Shown: one piece after another, positions 8,492 through 16,043 of the stretch
Layout: each line of letters begins with the position of its first letter
How positions within the stretch are numbered: the first letter of the stretch is position 1
DNA from: Streptomyces sp. NRRL S-340
Lineage (GTDB): Bacteria; Actinomycetota; Actinomycetes; Streptomycetales; Streptomycetaceae
Assembly: GCF_000720185.1 (NCBI RefSeq)
Contig: NZ_JOIY01000027.1
Span: forward strand, 62,001-126,000
DNA: 64,000 bases
Direction of reading: 5' to 3'
Translations under genes and position numbers: made by a program
The notes under the pieces: model-generated
Databases searched by the model: none
Told to the model about the DNA's origin: nothing
The model's input: the letters and a program-made list of their open reading frames with translations, nothing else

Positions 8492-9232
8492 TCAGGCGCC
8501 GAGGGCCGTGACCCGCGGCAGCCGCGCGGCGTCGTAGCGCTCCAGCAGCACCCGCGCCACCTCCGGCGCCGCGCCGAGCACATCGGCGACCACGTCCGCA
8601 CCGGCCGCGCCCCGCACGATACGGTCCGGCAGGAACCCGGGCGCCAGGACGTACGGGGCGACCGCCACCCGCGCGCAGCCCAGCTCCCGCAGCTCCCGCA
8701 CCGCGTCCTCGGTGCGGGGAAGGGACGCGGAGGCGAACGCAGGCCGCACGGCGCACCAACCGGTACGCCACCACTCCCGCGCGATGTCGGCGATCACCGC
8801 GATCGCCTCCGGGTCGGAGGACCCCGCCGAGGCCAGGACGACCCCGGTCGAGGACTTGCCGGCGGGCCCGAGGCCCGCCTCGTACAGCCGGCGTTCCAGG
8901 GCCGCCGTCAGCAGCGGCGAGGGCCCCAGCACACCGGCCTGCCGGATCCGCAGCCCCGGCGGTGCCTGACGCAGCACCGCCGGGATGTCCGCCTTCGCGT
9001 GGAAGGCACGCGTCAGCAGCAGTGGCAGCGCCACCACGTCCCGGACCCCGTCGGCCGCCAGGGACTCCAGCACCCCCGGCACGGAGGGCACGTTGAAGTC
9101 CAGGAAGCCGGTCTCCACCCGCAGCTGCGGGCGCGCGGCCCGCACCCGCCGGACCAGGGCGTGCACGGTCGCGGCGTGCCGCGGATCGCGGCTGCCGTGG
9201 GCGACGACCAGGAGGACGGGGTGCAGGGACAC
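8492..9232 (-). CDS. sirohydrochlorin chelatase (CbiX/SirB family)
   Basis: A 246-aa chelatase expected to insert Fe(II) into sirohydrochlorin to make siroheme, the prosthetic group of sulfite reductase. The N-terminal motif HGSRDPRH carries the first metal-binding His (His12). The second His is in TRAFHAKADIP near residue 77. The length fits a fused two-domain CbiX-like protein. It is the last gene of the sulfur-assimilation operon, six bases after the permease stop, so iron rather than cobalt is the likely metal. Confidence 0.88.
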   Translation of the reverse strand: MSLHPVLLVVAHGSRDPRHAATVHALVRRVRAARPQLRVETGFLDFNVPSVPGVLESLAADGVRDVVALPLLLTRAFHAKADIPAVLRQAPPGLRIRQAGVLGPSPLLTAALERRLYEAGLGPAGKSSTGVVLASAGSSDPEAIAVIADIAREWWRTGWCAVRPAFASASLPRTEDAVRELRELGCARVAVAPYVLAPGFLPDRIVRGAAGADVVADVLGAAPEVARVLLERYDAARLPRVTALGA

Positions 9233-9238
9233 GGGCGT

Positions 9239-10150
9239 TCAGCTCTTCACGAAGAGGCCGCGGCTGCGCAGCACCCACCGCTCCAGCGGACTGAAGATCA
9301 GCAGGTCGATGGCGATGCCGACGAACAGGATGAGGACGATGGCCTGGAACACCATGGACATCGAGCTGGCGTTGCGGCCGTTCTCCAGCAGCGCGCCGAG
9401 GCCGATGCCCAGGTCGGGCGAGGAGGCGATGATCTCCGCGGCCATCAGCGACCGCCAGGAGAAGGCCCAGCCCTGCTTCAGACCGGCGAGGTAGCCGGGC
9501 AGCGCGGCCGGCAGCACGATGTGCCAGGCGCCCCGCAGGCCGGTCGCGCCCATCGTGCGGCCCGCCCGCAGGAACAGCGGCGGCACCTGGTCGACGCCGG
9601 AGACCAGGCCGTTGGCGATGGACGGGACCGCGCCGAGCAGGATCACCGCGTACATCATCGAGTTGTCCAGGCCCAGCCAGATCACCGCCGGCGGCACCCA
9701 CGCCACCGACGGCAGCGACTGGAGCCCCGACAGCACCGGACCGATGGCCGCCCGCACGAACTTCACCCGGGCCACCAGCAGACCCAGCGGCGTGCCGATG
9801 GCCAGCGCGAACAGGAAGCCCAGCAGACCGCGCGAGACGGACGTCCAGATGAAGCCGAGGAGCGTGCCCTGCAGCCAGGCGTCCTTGAACTCGCCGCCCA
9901 CGTCGGCCGGTGAGGGCAGCTTCGCCGGGTCGTCGACCACGTGGAAGGTGATCAGCCCCTGCCACAGCAGCAGGACCACCACCACGGCCGTGATCGGCGG
10001 CAGGATCTTGTCCACGAAGGTCTTGCGCAGCGGCGTACGGCCGCCCTGGGGGAGCTCCAGGGCGTCCAGCCCGGCCTCCACACCGCCCAGGCCCAAGTCC
10101 TGGCCGGCCGGTTCGGCGTCCCGCGCCGGCGTCGTCTCAGTGCTGGCCAT
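9239..10150 (-). CDS. ssuC: ABC transporter permease, sulfonate/nitrate/taurine type
   Basis: Membrane subunit of the importer, 303 aa, with about six hydrophobic segments. The cytoplasmic N-terminal extension of about 45 residues is Ala/Gly/Glu-rich. The conserved permease segment includes GATGLRGAWHIVLPAALPGY (EAA-type loop) and ends in ERWVLRSRGLFVKS. The ATG at 10150 has GGGGAG upstream and overlaps the end of the ATPase gene by 14 bp. Its place between cysteine-biosynthesis genes points to a sulfur source, most likely aliphatic sulfonates; sulfate or taurine cannot be excluded. Confidence 0.85.
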   Translation of the reverse strand: MASTETTPARDAEPAGQDLGLGGVEAGLDALELPQGGRTPLRKTFVDKILPPITAVVVVLLLWQGLITFHVVDDPAKLPSPADVGGEFKDAWLQGTLLGFIWTSVSRGLLGFLFALAIGTPLGLLVARVKFVRAAIGPVLSGLQSLPSVAWVPPAVIWLGLDNSMMYAVILLGAVPSIANGLVSGVDQVPPLFLRAGRTMGATGLRGAWHIVLPAALPGYLAGLKQGWAFSWRSLMAAEIIASSPDLGIGLGALLENGRNASSMSMVFQAIVLILFVGIAIDLLIFSPLERWVLRSRGLFVKS

Positions 10151-10919
10151 GGCGGCGGATCTCCCCACGCAGTACTTCGGTGATCTCCAGGGACAGTTCC
10201 GCGACGGGAGCGTCCTCGATGCGGCGCGGCTGCGGGATGTCCACCGACCACTGACGGGCCACCCGGCCCGGCCGGGAGGACAGCAGGACCACGCGCTGCG
10301 CGAGCCGGACCGCCTCGCGCACGTTGTGCGTCACGAACAGCACGGAGACGCCCGTCTCCTGCCAGATGCGGGTCAGCTCGTCGTGCAGGACGTCACGGGT
10401 GATGGCGTCGAGCGCGGCGAACGGCTCGTCCATCAGCAGCAGGTTGCTCTCCTGGGCGAGCGCGCGGGCCATCGCCACGCGCTGGCGCATACCGCCCGAC
10501 AGCTCGTGCACGCGCTTGCCGTACGCGCCGCCCAGCCGGACCAGTTCGAGCAGCTCCTCGGCCCTGCCGCGCCGGTCCTGCTTCGCCACGCCCCGCAGCC
10601 GCAGGGCGAGTTCGATGTTCTTGCCCGCGCTCAGCCACGGGAACAGGGCGTGTTCCTGGAACATGAGCGCGGGGCGGCCGTCCGTGGTGATGGAACCGGC
10701 GCTCGGCCGGTCCAGGCCGGCCACCAGGTTCAGCAGCGTGGACTTGCCGCACCCCGAGGCCCCCAGGAGGGTGACGAACTCGCCCGGCGCGACATCGAGA
10801 CTGATGTCGTCCAGGACGAGTTGCTGCCCGCCCGGAGCCGCGAAGGACTTCGAGACGTTCTCGAGGCGTGCCGCGTGCTCGACGGCCTCGGGGGCCTTGG
10901 CGAGTGTGGTCGTGGCCAT
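10137..10919 (-). CDS. ssuB: ABC transporter ATP-binding protein, sulfonate type
   Basis: Energising subunit of the importer, 260 aa. Walker A GASGCGKST, signature LSGGMRQRVAMARAL, Walker B LLLMDEPFAALD and the switch His in VLFVTHNV are all intact. The ATG at 10919 is chosen because AGGAGGTG precedes it at ideal spacing; a GTG three codons earlier lies inside that ribosome-binding site. It is followed by the overlapping permease and preceded by the binding-protein gene 37 bp away. Confidence 0.9.
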   Translation of the reverse strand: MATTTLAKAPEAVEHAARLENVSKSFAAPGGQQLVLDDISLDVAPGEFVTLLGASGCGKSTLLNLVAGLDRPSAGSITTDGRPALMFQEHALFPWLSAGKNIELALRLRGVAKQDRRGRAEELLELVRLGGAYGKRVHELSGGMRQRVAMARALAQESNLLLMDEPFAALDAITRDVLHDELTRIWQETGVSVLFVTHNVREAVRLAQRVVLLSSRPGRVARQWSVDIPQPRRIEDAPVAELSLEITEVLRGEIRRHGQH

Positions 10920-10955
10920 GGTCGTCACCTCCTGGGAACTCTTCGGCTACGGGCT

Positions 10956-12068
10956 CTACCGGGCGCCGAGACCGGCGTCGCTGACAGTGGGCCGGCCCTG
11001 CGCCTTCAGGACCTTGTTCAGGAGGGACAGATCGTAGATGCCGTCCAGCCTGGGCTGCTGGAGCAGACCGGCCTTGACGGCGTGCGCGGCCTCCGTGTTC
11101 AAGGTGGCGGCCAGCGGGTCGTCGGTGATCCGGATGGACTTCCACGCCGGGTCGAGGACCTCGGCCGGCAGGGCCTTGCCGGAGTCCGCCGCGAGCTGCG
11201 CGTTGGCGGCCGCCTTCGCCTGGTCCGGGTGGGCGTTGATCCACTGGTTGGTCTCGACGGACGCCTTCAGGACGGCCTCGACCGCCTTGGGGTGCGCCTC
11301 GAGGAACTTCTGCGACACGATGACGTTCGTGATGACGAACTTCCGGTCCGGCCACAGCGTGGACTCGTCGAGGAGCACCTTGGCGCCCTCGGCGACCAGC
11401 TTGGACGCGGTCGGTTCCGGCACCCAGGCGCCGTCGATCGAGCCGGACTTGTAGGCGTCCGGGGTGACCTTGTTGTCGGTGCGGACCACCGACACGTCGC
11501 CCTTGCCGCTCTGGGCGTCGACCTTCCAGCCCTGCTCGGCGATCCAGTTGAGGAACGCCACGTCCTGCGTGTTGCCCAGCTGCGGGGTGGCGATCTTCCT
11601 GCCCTTGACGTCCTTCAGGGACTTGATCTTCGCCGGGTTCACCACGAGCTTGACCCCGCCGGACGCCGAACCGCCGATGATCCGCAGGTTCTTGCCGTCC
11701 GACTTGGTGTAGCCGTTGATCGCGGGGGACGGGCCGATCCAGCCGATGTCGAGGGAGCCGGAGTTCAGGGCCTCGATCTCCGACGGACCGGCGTTGAACA
11801 CCTGGTACTTGGCCCTGGTCGCCCCCAGTGCCTTCTGGAAGAAGCCCTTCTGCACGCCGACCAGGGCGGTCGCGTGGGTGATGTTGCCGAAGTAGCCGAT
11901 CTTGACGGAGTCCAGTCCGTCGGTCTTGCGGGCGCCGGCGGCGATCTTCTGGCCGGCGGGGTCGTCCTTGGCGTTCGAGCCGTAACCGCACGCGGCGAGC
12001 GTCAGCAGCGGCAGCGCGGTGAGCGCGGCGAGGCCGCGGCGCAGGGCGGTGGAGCGGATGGCAGGCAC
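10956..12068 (-). CDS. ssuA: sulfonate-type ABC substrate-binding lipoprotein
   Basis: Receptor of the importer, about 370 aa from the GTG at 12068. A basic N-terminus, a hydrophobic helix and the lipobox TLAAC mark it as a lipoprotein. The mature part belongs to the NMT1/SsuA-like periplasmic-binding fold, with SLDIGWIGPSPAINGY and the conserved ATPQLGNTQDVAFLNW. An upstream in-frame ATG would add 11 residues but has a worse ribosome-binding site than GAGAGGAAC before the GTG. Ligand identity (alkanesulfonate, sulfate ester, taurine) is inferred from operon context only. Confidence 0.85.
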   Translation of the reverse strand: MPAIRSTALRRGLAALTALPLLTLAACGYGSNAKDDPAGQKIAAGARKTDGLDSVKIGYFGNITHATALVGVQKGFFQKALGATRAKYQVFNAGPSEIEALNSGSLDIGWIGPSPAINGYTKSDGKNLRIIGGSASGGVKLVVNPAKIKSLKDVKGRKIATPQLGNTQDVAFLNWIAEQGWKVDAQSGKGDVSVVRTDNKVTPDAYKSGSIDGAWVPEPTASKLVAEGAKVLLDESTLWPDRKFVITNVIVSQKFLEAHPKAVEAVLKASVETNQWINAHPDQAKAAANAQLAADSGKALPAEVLDPAWKSIRITDDPLAATLNTEAAHAVKAGLLQQPRLDGIYDLSLLNKVLKAQGRPTVSDAGLGAR

Positions 12069-12187
12069 GGGAGGTGTTCCTCTCGTTGGCCCGGCGGTCA
12101 CGGTCTCTCAGGTCGTGGCCGGGAGGTCGGCAGGTCTTCGTCTACTGCGGAGGCGGGGGGTGAGGGCGCGCATGCGGTGCGCGTACG

Positions 12188-12292
12188 TCAGCGCACACAT
12201 CGGGCCACCCCGCCCTGTCCGCTGCCGAGGGCGCCGCTGCCGACCCGGCCGCCCTCCTTGGCGAACATCGAGTAGAAATCGCAGGAGTTCAT
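12188..12292 (-). CDS. possible small protein (34 aa) after cysN
   Basis: An ATG lies two bases after the cysN stop (TGACCATG) and opens a 34-codon frame, MNSCDFYSMFAKEGGRV at its start, ending ARCVR. It has Cys at positions 4 and 32. It sits in the only large gap (226 bp) of the sulfur operon, before the binding-protein gene. It could be a small product or a leader ORF affecting the transporter genes. Spacing supports translation by coupling. I do not recognise a family. Confidence 0.35.
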   Translation of the reverse strand: MNSCDFYSMFAKEGGRVGSGALGSGQGGVARCVR

Positions 12293-12294
12293 GG

Positions 12295-13650
12295 TCAGAA
12301 GTCCCAGCCGTCCTCGTCGGCGGCGTCCGTGACCGGGTCCGGCGCGGCGAACGACTCGCCGACCATGCCCGCGGTCAGCGTAGTGCCGTCGGAGGGGTCG
12401 ATCAGGATGAAGGAGCCGGTGCGGCGCGAGTCCGCGTAGGAGTCGACCGGCAGCGGCTCGGCGGTCCGGATCTTCACCCGGCCGATGTCGTTGGCGGCGA
12501 GCTGCCCGGGGTGCGGGTGCAGGGACAGGTCGTCCAGGGTGAGCCGGGACGGGATGTCCTTGACGATCGCCTTGACCGTGCGGGTGCCGTGCTTGAGCAG
12601 GACCCGGTGGCCGACGGTCAGCGGGGCGTCGGCGACGTGGCAGACGGTCGCCTCGACGTCCTGGGTGGTGGCCGGCGCGTCCTTGCTCGGCACGATCAGG
12701 TCGCCGCGCGAGACGTCGATGTCGTCCTCCAGCAGCACGGTCACCGACTGCGTCGTCCACGCCGCGTCGACCGGCACGCCGAGCAGGTCGATCCCGGAGA
12801 TCCGCGAGGTGCGGCCGGAGGGCAGCACGGTGACCTCCTCGCCGACGCGGAACGAACCCGCGGCGATCTGACCGGCGTAGCCCCGGTAGTCCGGGTGCTC
12901 GGCGGTGCGCGGGCGGATCACGTACTGCACGGGCAGCCGGGCGTGGCAGTGCGCCAGGTCGTGGCTGACCGGGACCGTCTCCAGGTGCTCCAGGACGGTC
13001 GGGCCGCCGTACCAGTCCATCACCGAGGACGGCTCCACCACGTTGTCACCGGCGAGCGCCGAGATGGGGATCGCGGTGACCTCCGGGACGCCCAGCTCGG
13101 TGGCGTACGCCGTGAACTCCTCGGCGATCGCCGCGAACACCGGCTCCCGGTACTCGACCAGGTCCATCTTGTTGACGGCGAGGACCACGTGCGGGACGCG
13201 CAGCAGGGCGGCGATGGCGGCGTGCCGGCGCGTCTGCTCGACGACGCCGTTGCGGGCGTCGACCAGGATCACCGTCAGCTCGGCGGTGGAGGCGCCGGTG
13301 ACCATGTTCCGCGTGTACTGCACATGGCCGGGCGTGTCGGCCAGGATGAACCGGCGGCGTGCGGTGGCGAAGTAGCGGTAGGCCACGTCGATGGTGATGC
13401 CCTGCTCGCGCTCGGCCCGCAGGCCGTCGGTGAGCAGCGCCAGGTCGGGGGCGTCCTGGCCGCGGCCTGCGGAGGCGCGCTCCACGGCCTCCAGCTGGTC
13501 GGTGAGGACCGACTTGGAGTCGTGCAGCAGCCGGCCGACGAGGGTGGACTTGCCGTCGTCGACGGACCCGGCGGTGGCGAACCGCAGCAGCGTCGTCTCC
13601 GGCAGCTGCTCGACCGACAGCGGCTCGGTGGGTTCGGTGATGCTGGTCAT
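12295..13650 (-). CDS. cysN: sulfate adenylyltransferase subunit 1 (GTPase subunit of ATP sulfurylase)
   Basis: Elongation-factor-like GTPase of 451 aa that drives sulfate activation to APS with CysD. G1 GSVDDGKSTLVG, G3 DTPGHVQYTRNM and G4 NKMDLV are present, followed by the EF-Tu-like beta-barrel domains. There is no C-terminal APS kinase fusion; the kinase is the separate cysC. The ATG at 13650 follows the cysD stop by two bases, so the pair is translated in tandem. The alternative longer frame upstream only reads through cysD in another phase. Confidence 0.95.
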   Translation of the reverse strand: MTSITEPTEPLSVEQLPETTLLRFATAGSVDDGKSTLVGRLLHDSKSVLTDQLEAVERASAGRGQDAPDLALLTDGLRAEREQGITIDVAYRYFATARRRFILADTPGHVQYTRNMVTGASTAELTVILVDARNGVVEQTRRHAAIAALLRVPHVVLAVNKMDLVEYREPVFAAIAEEFTAYATELGVPEVTAIPISALAGDNVVEPSSVMDWYGGPTVLEHLETVPVSHDLAHCHARLPVQYVIRPRTAEHPDYRGYAGQIAAGSFRVGEEVTVLPSGRTSRISGIDLLGVPVDAAWTTQSVTVLLEDDIDVSRGDLIVPSKDAPATTQDVEATVCHVADAPLTVGHRVLLKHGTRTVKAIVKDIPSRLTLDDLSLHPHPGQLAANDIGRVKIRTAEPLPVDSYADSRRTGSFILIDPSDGTTLTAGMVGESFAAPDPVTDAADEDGWDF

Positions 13651-13652
13651 GG

Positions 13653-14591
13653 TTAGAAGTACCCCTCGCGCTTGCGGTCTTCCATCGCGGCCTCGGAGAG
13701 CTTGTCGTCGGCGCGGGTGGCACCGCGTTCGGTGAGCCGGGAGGCGGCGATCTCCGTGATCACCTTCTCGATGGTGTCGGCGTCCGAGTCGACCGCTCCG
13801 GTGCAGGACATGTCGCCGACGGTGCGGTAGCGGACCTGCCGCTTCTCCACCCGCTCGCCGTCCTTGGGGCCGCCCCACTCGCCGGCGGTCAGCCACATGC
13901 CGCTCCGGGAGAAGACCTCACGCTCGTGCGCGAAGTAGATCGCCGGCAGCTCGATGCCCTCGCGGGCGATGTACTGCCACACGTCCAGCTCGGTCCAGTT
14001 GGACAGCGGGAAGACGCGGACGTGCTCGCCGGGCGCGTGCCGGCCGTTGTACAGGTTCCACAGCTCGGGGCGCTGGCGGCGCGGGTCCCACTGGGAGAAC
14101 TCGTCGCGCAGCGAGAACACCCGCTCCTTGGCGCGGGCCTTCTCCTCGTCGCGGCGTCCGCCGCCGAAGACCGCGTCGAACCGCTCCGCCTGGATCTTCT
14201 CGGTGAGCGGCAGCGTCTGCAGCGGGTTGCGGGTGCCGTCCGCGCGTTCCTTGAGCACGCCCCGGTCGATGTAGTCCTGCACGGAGGCGACGTGAAGGCG
14301 CAGCCCGTGCCGCTCGACCGTGCGGTCCCGGTACTCCAGCACCTCGGGGAAGTTGTGCCCGGTGTCCACGTGCAGCAGCGCGAACGGCACCGGCGCGGGC
14401 GCGAACGCCTTCAGCGCCAGGTGGAGCATGAGGATCGAGTCCTTGCCCCCGGAGAAAAGGATCACCGGGTTCTCGAACTCGCCCGCCACCTCGCGGAAGA
14501 TGTGCACCGCCTCGGACTCCAGCGCGTCCAGGTGGGAGAGCGCGTACGGCCCCGCCGTGCCCTCCTCGGCCTCGGTGACGGTCGTCGTCAT
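13653..14591 (-). CDS. cysD: sulfate adenylyltransferase subunit 2
   Basis: Catalytic ATP pyrophosphatase-fold subunit of ATP sulfurylase, 312 aa. The PP-loop SGGKDSILMLHLALKAF is intact. The conserved HVDTGHNFPEVLEYRD, FGGGRRDEEKARAKER and FPLSNWTELDVWQYI segments match the family, as does the C-terminal DRKREGYF. The ATG at 14591 overlaps the cysC stop by 4 bp (ATGA). It forms a heterodimer with CysN. Confidence 0.96.
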   Translation of the reverse strand: MTTTVTEAEEGTAGPYALSHLDALESEAVHIFREVAGEFENPVILFSGGKDSILMLHLALKAFAPAPVPFALLHVDTGHNFPEVLEYRDRTVERHGLRLHVASVQDYIDRGVLKERADGTRNPLQTLPLTEKIQAERFDAVFGGGRRDEEKARAKERVFSLRDEFSQWDPRRQRPELWNLYNGRHAPGEHVRVFPLSNWTELDVWQYIAREGIELPAIYFAHEREVFSRSGMWLTAGEWGGPKDGERVEKRQVRYRTVGDMSCTGAVDSDADTIEKVITEIAASRLTERGATRADDKLSEAAMEDRKREGYF

Positions 14592-15124
14592 GCCAGTCCC
14601 CTTTCGCTGAGCAGGGCGTACACCGACGCCGCGGACTCCTGCACGCTCTGGTGCTGCGACTCGATCCGCAGGTCGGGCCTCTCGGGCTCCTCGTAGGGGT
14701 CGTCGACGCCCGTGAGACCGGTCAGCTCGCCCGCGGCCTGCTTGGCGTACAGGCCCTTCACGTCGCGCACCGAGCACACCTCGACCGGGGTGGCGACGTG
14801 CACCTCGACGTAGGCCGTGCCGTGCTGCGCGTGCCGCTTGCGGACCGCGTCCCGGCTGTCCGCGTACGGCGCGATCACCGGGACCAGCGCGAGGACACCG
14901 TTGCGGGCGAGCAGTTCGGCGACGAAGCCGATCCGCTGCACGTTGGTGTGCCGGTCCTCGCGGCTGAAACCGAGGCCCGCCGAGATGAACTCGCGGATCT
15001 CGTCGCCGTCGAGCACCTCGACGCGGTGGCCCTCCTCGCGGAGCCGGCCCGCCAGCTCGTGCGCGATGGTGGTCTTGCCGGCGCTCGGCAGACCCGTGAG
15101 CCAGACGGTGGCTCCGGTCGTCAC
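14588..15124 (-). CDS. cysC: adenylylsulfate kinase
   Basis: Phosphorylates APS to PAPS; 178 aa from the GTG at 15124. The P-loop GLPSAGKTTIA and the APS-binding motifs DGDEIREFIS, GFSREDRHTN and FVAELLARNG are present. The GTG is preferred because AGGAGAA precedes it; an in-frame ATG at 15148, two bases after cysH, would add eight residues but lacks a ribosome-binding site. Since the neighbouring CysH looks like an APS (not PAPS) reductase, CysC may mainly serve PAPS supply for sulfotransferases. Confidence 0.93.
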   Translation of the reverse strand: MTTGATVWLTGLPSAGKTTIAHELAGRLREEGHRVEVLDGDEIREFISAGLGFSREDRHTNVQRIGFVAELLARNGVLALVPVIAPYADSRDAVRKRHAQHGTAYVEVHVATPVEVCSVRDVKGLYAKQAAGELTGLTGVDDPYEEPERPDLRIESQHQSVQESAASVYALLSERGLA

Positions 15125-15150
15125 GTGGTTCTCCTGTATGTGTGTCATGG

Positions 15151-15861
15151 TCAGCCGTGCAGCCCGCACTCGGTCTTGGCGCGGCCCGCCCAGCGGCCGG
15201 CCCGCGCGTCCTCGCCCTCCAGCAGGCGCCGGGTGCAGGGCGCGCAGCCCACGGAGCCGTAGCCGTCCATCAGCAGCGGGTTGGTCAGGACGCCGTGTTC
15301 GCTGACGTAGGCGTCCACGTCGTCCTGGCTCCAGCGGGCGATGGGGGAGATCTTGACCTTCTGCCGCTTCTCGTCCCAGCCGACCACCGGCGTGCCGGCC
15401 CGGGTCGGTGACTCGTCGCGGCGCAGCCCGGTGGCCCACGCCTGGTAGCCGGTGAGGCCCTCCTGGAGCGGGCGCACCTTGCGCAGCGCGCAGCACAGGT
15501 CGGGGTCGCGGTCGTGCAGCCTCGGACCGTACTCGGCGTCCTGCTCGGCGACCGTCTGCCTCGGGGTGAGGGTGATGACGTTGACGTCCATCACGGCCTC
15601 GACCGCGTCGCGGGTGCCGATGGTCTCCGGGAAGTGGTAGCCGGTGTCGAGGAACACCACGTCCACGCCGGGCATCGCCCGGGAGGCGAGGTGGGCGACC
15701 ACCGCGTCCTCCATCGACGAGGTCACGCAGAACCGCTTGCCGAAGGTGTCGGCCGCCCACCGGAGGATCTCCAGCGCGGAGGACTCCTCCAGGTCACGGC
15801 CGGCCTGCTCGGCCAGCGTCTTCAACTCCTCGGCGGAACGCTCCTGCTGAGTGGCCGTCAC
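15151..15861 (-). CDS. cysH: adenylylsulfate (APS) reductase
   Basis: Reduces activated sulfate to sulfite using thioredoxin; 236 aa. The PP-loop-derived SSMEDAVVAHL, the paired-cysteine motif LCCALRK and CAPC further on give the CC...CxxC set that binds a 4Fe-4S cluster. This set distinguishes APS reductases from PAPS reductases of the E. coli type. The C-terminal ECGLHG holds the catalytic cysteine. The GTG start overlaps the stop of the zinc-ribbon gene by 4 bp. Confidence 0.93.
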   Translation of the reverse strand: MTATQQERSAEELKTLAEQAGRDLEESSALEILRWAADTFGKRFCVTSSMEDAVVAHLASRAMPGVDVVFLDTGYHFPETIGTRDAVEAVMDVNVITLTPRQTVAEQDAEYGPRLHDRDPDLCCALRKVRPLQEGLTGYQAWATGLRRDESPTRAGTPVVGWDEKRQKVKISPIARWSQDDVDAYVSEHGVLTNPLLMDGYGSVGCAPCTRRLLEGEDARAGRWAGRAKTECGLHG

Positions 15862-16043
15862 GTCTGCTCGTTCCCTCCGTCGTCGGCGGTCCGCTGGATC
15901 CCGCGGGCCAGCAGCCCGAGGAACTTCAGCTGGAAGCCGCGGTTGCACGCCGCGCATTCCCAGGCCCCGTGGGTCTGCTCACCCGGGCGCAGGTCCTCCT
16001 CGCCGCAGTAGGGGCAGTAGAAGGGCGCCGCGCGCTCGCTCAC
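15858..16043 (-). CDS. small zinc-ribbon protein of the sir-cysH operon
   Basis: A 61-aa protein with two CxxC pairs, FYCPYCG (Cys10, Cys13) and ECAACNR (Cys30, Cys33), spaced 16 residues apart. This is the arrangement of a zinc ribbon or a small rubredoxin-like metal site. Its GTG start overlaps the sulfite reductase stop, and its own stop overlaps cysH. Small proteins of this kind sit between sir and cysH in other actinobacteria; a role in electron delivery or assembly is a guess. It is too tightly embedded to be spurious. Confidence 0.85.
   Translation of the reverse strand: MSERAAPFYCPYCGEEDLRPGEQTHGAWECAACNRGFQLKFLGLLARGIQRTADDGGNEQT

Noticed and set aside
9519..12275. A 918-codon plus-strand frame across ssuC, ssuB and ssuA
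   Set aside because: It runs antisense to three well-recognised transporter genes and has no motif.
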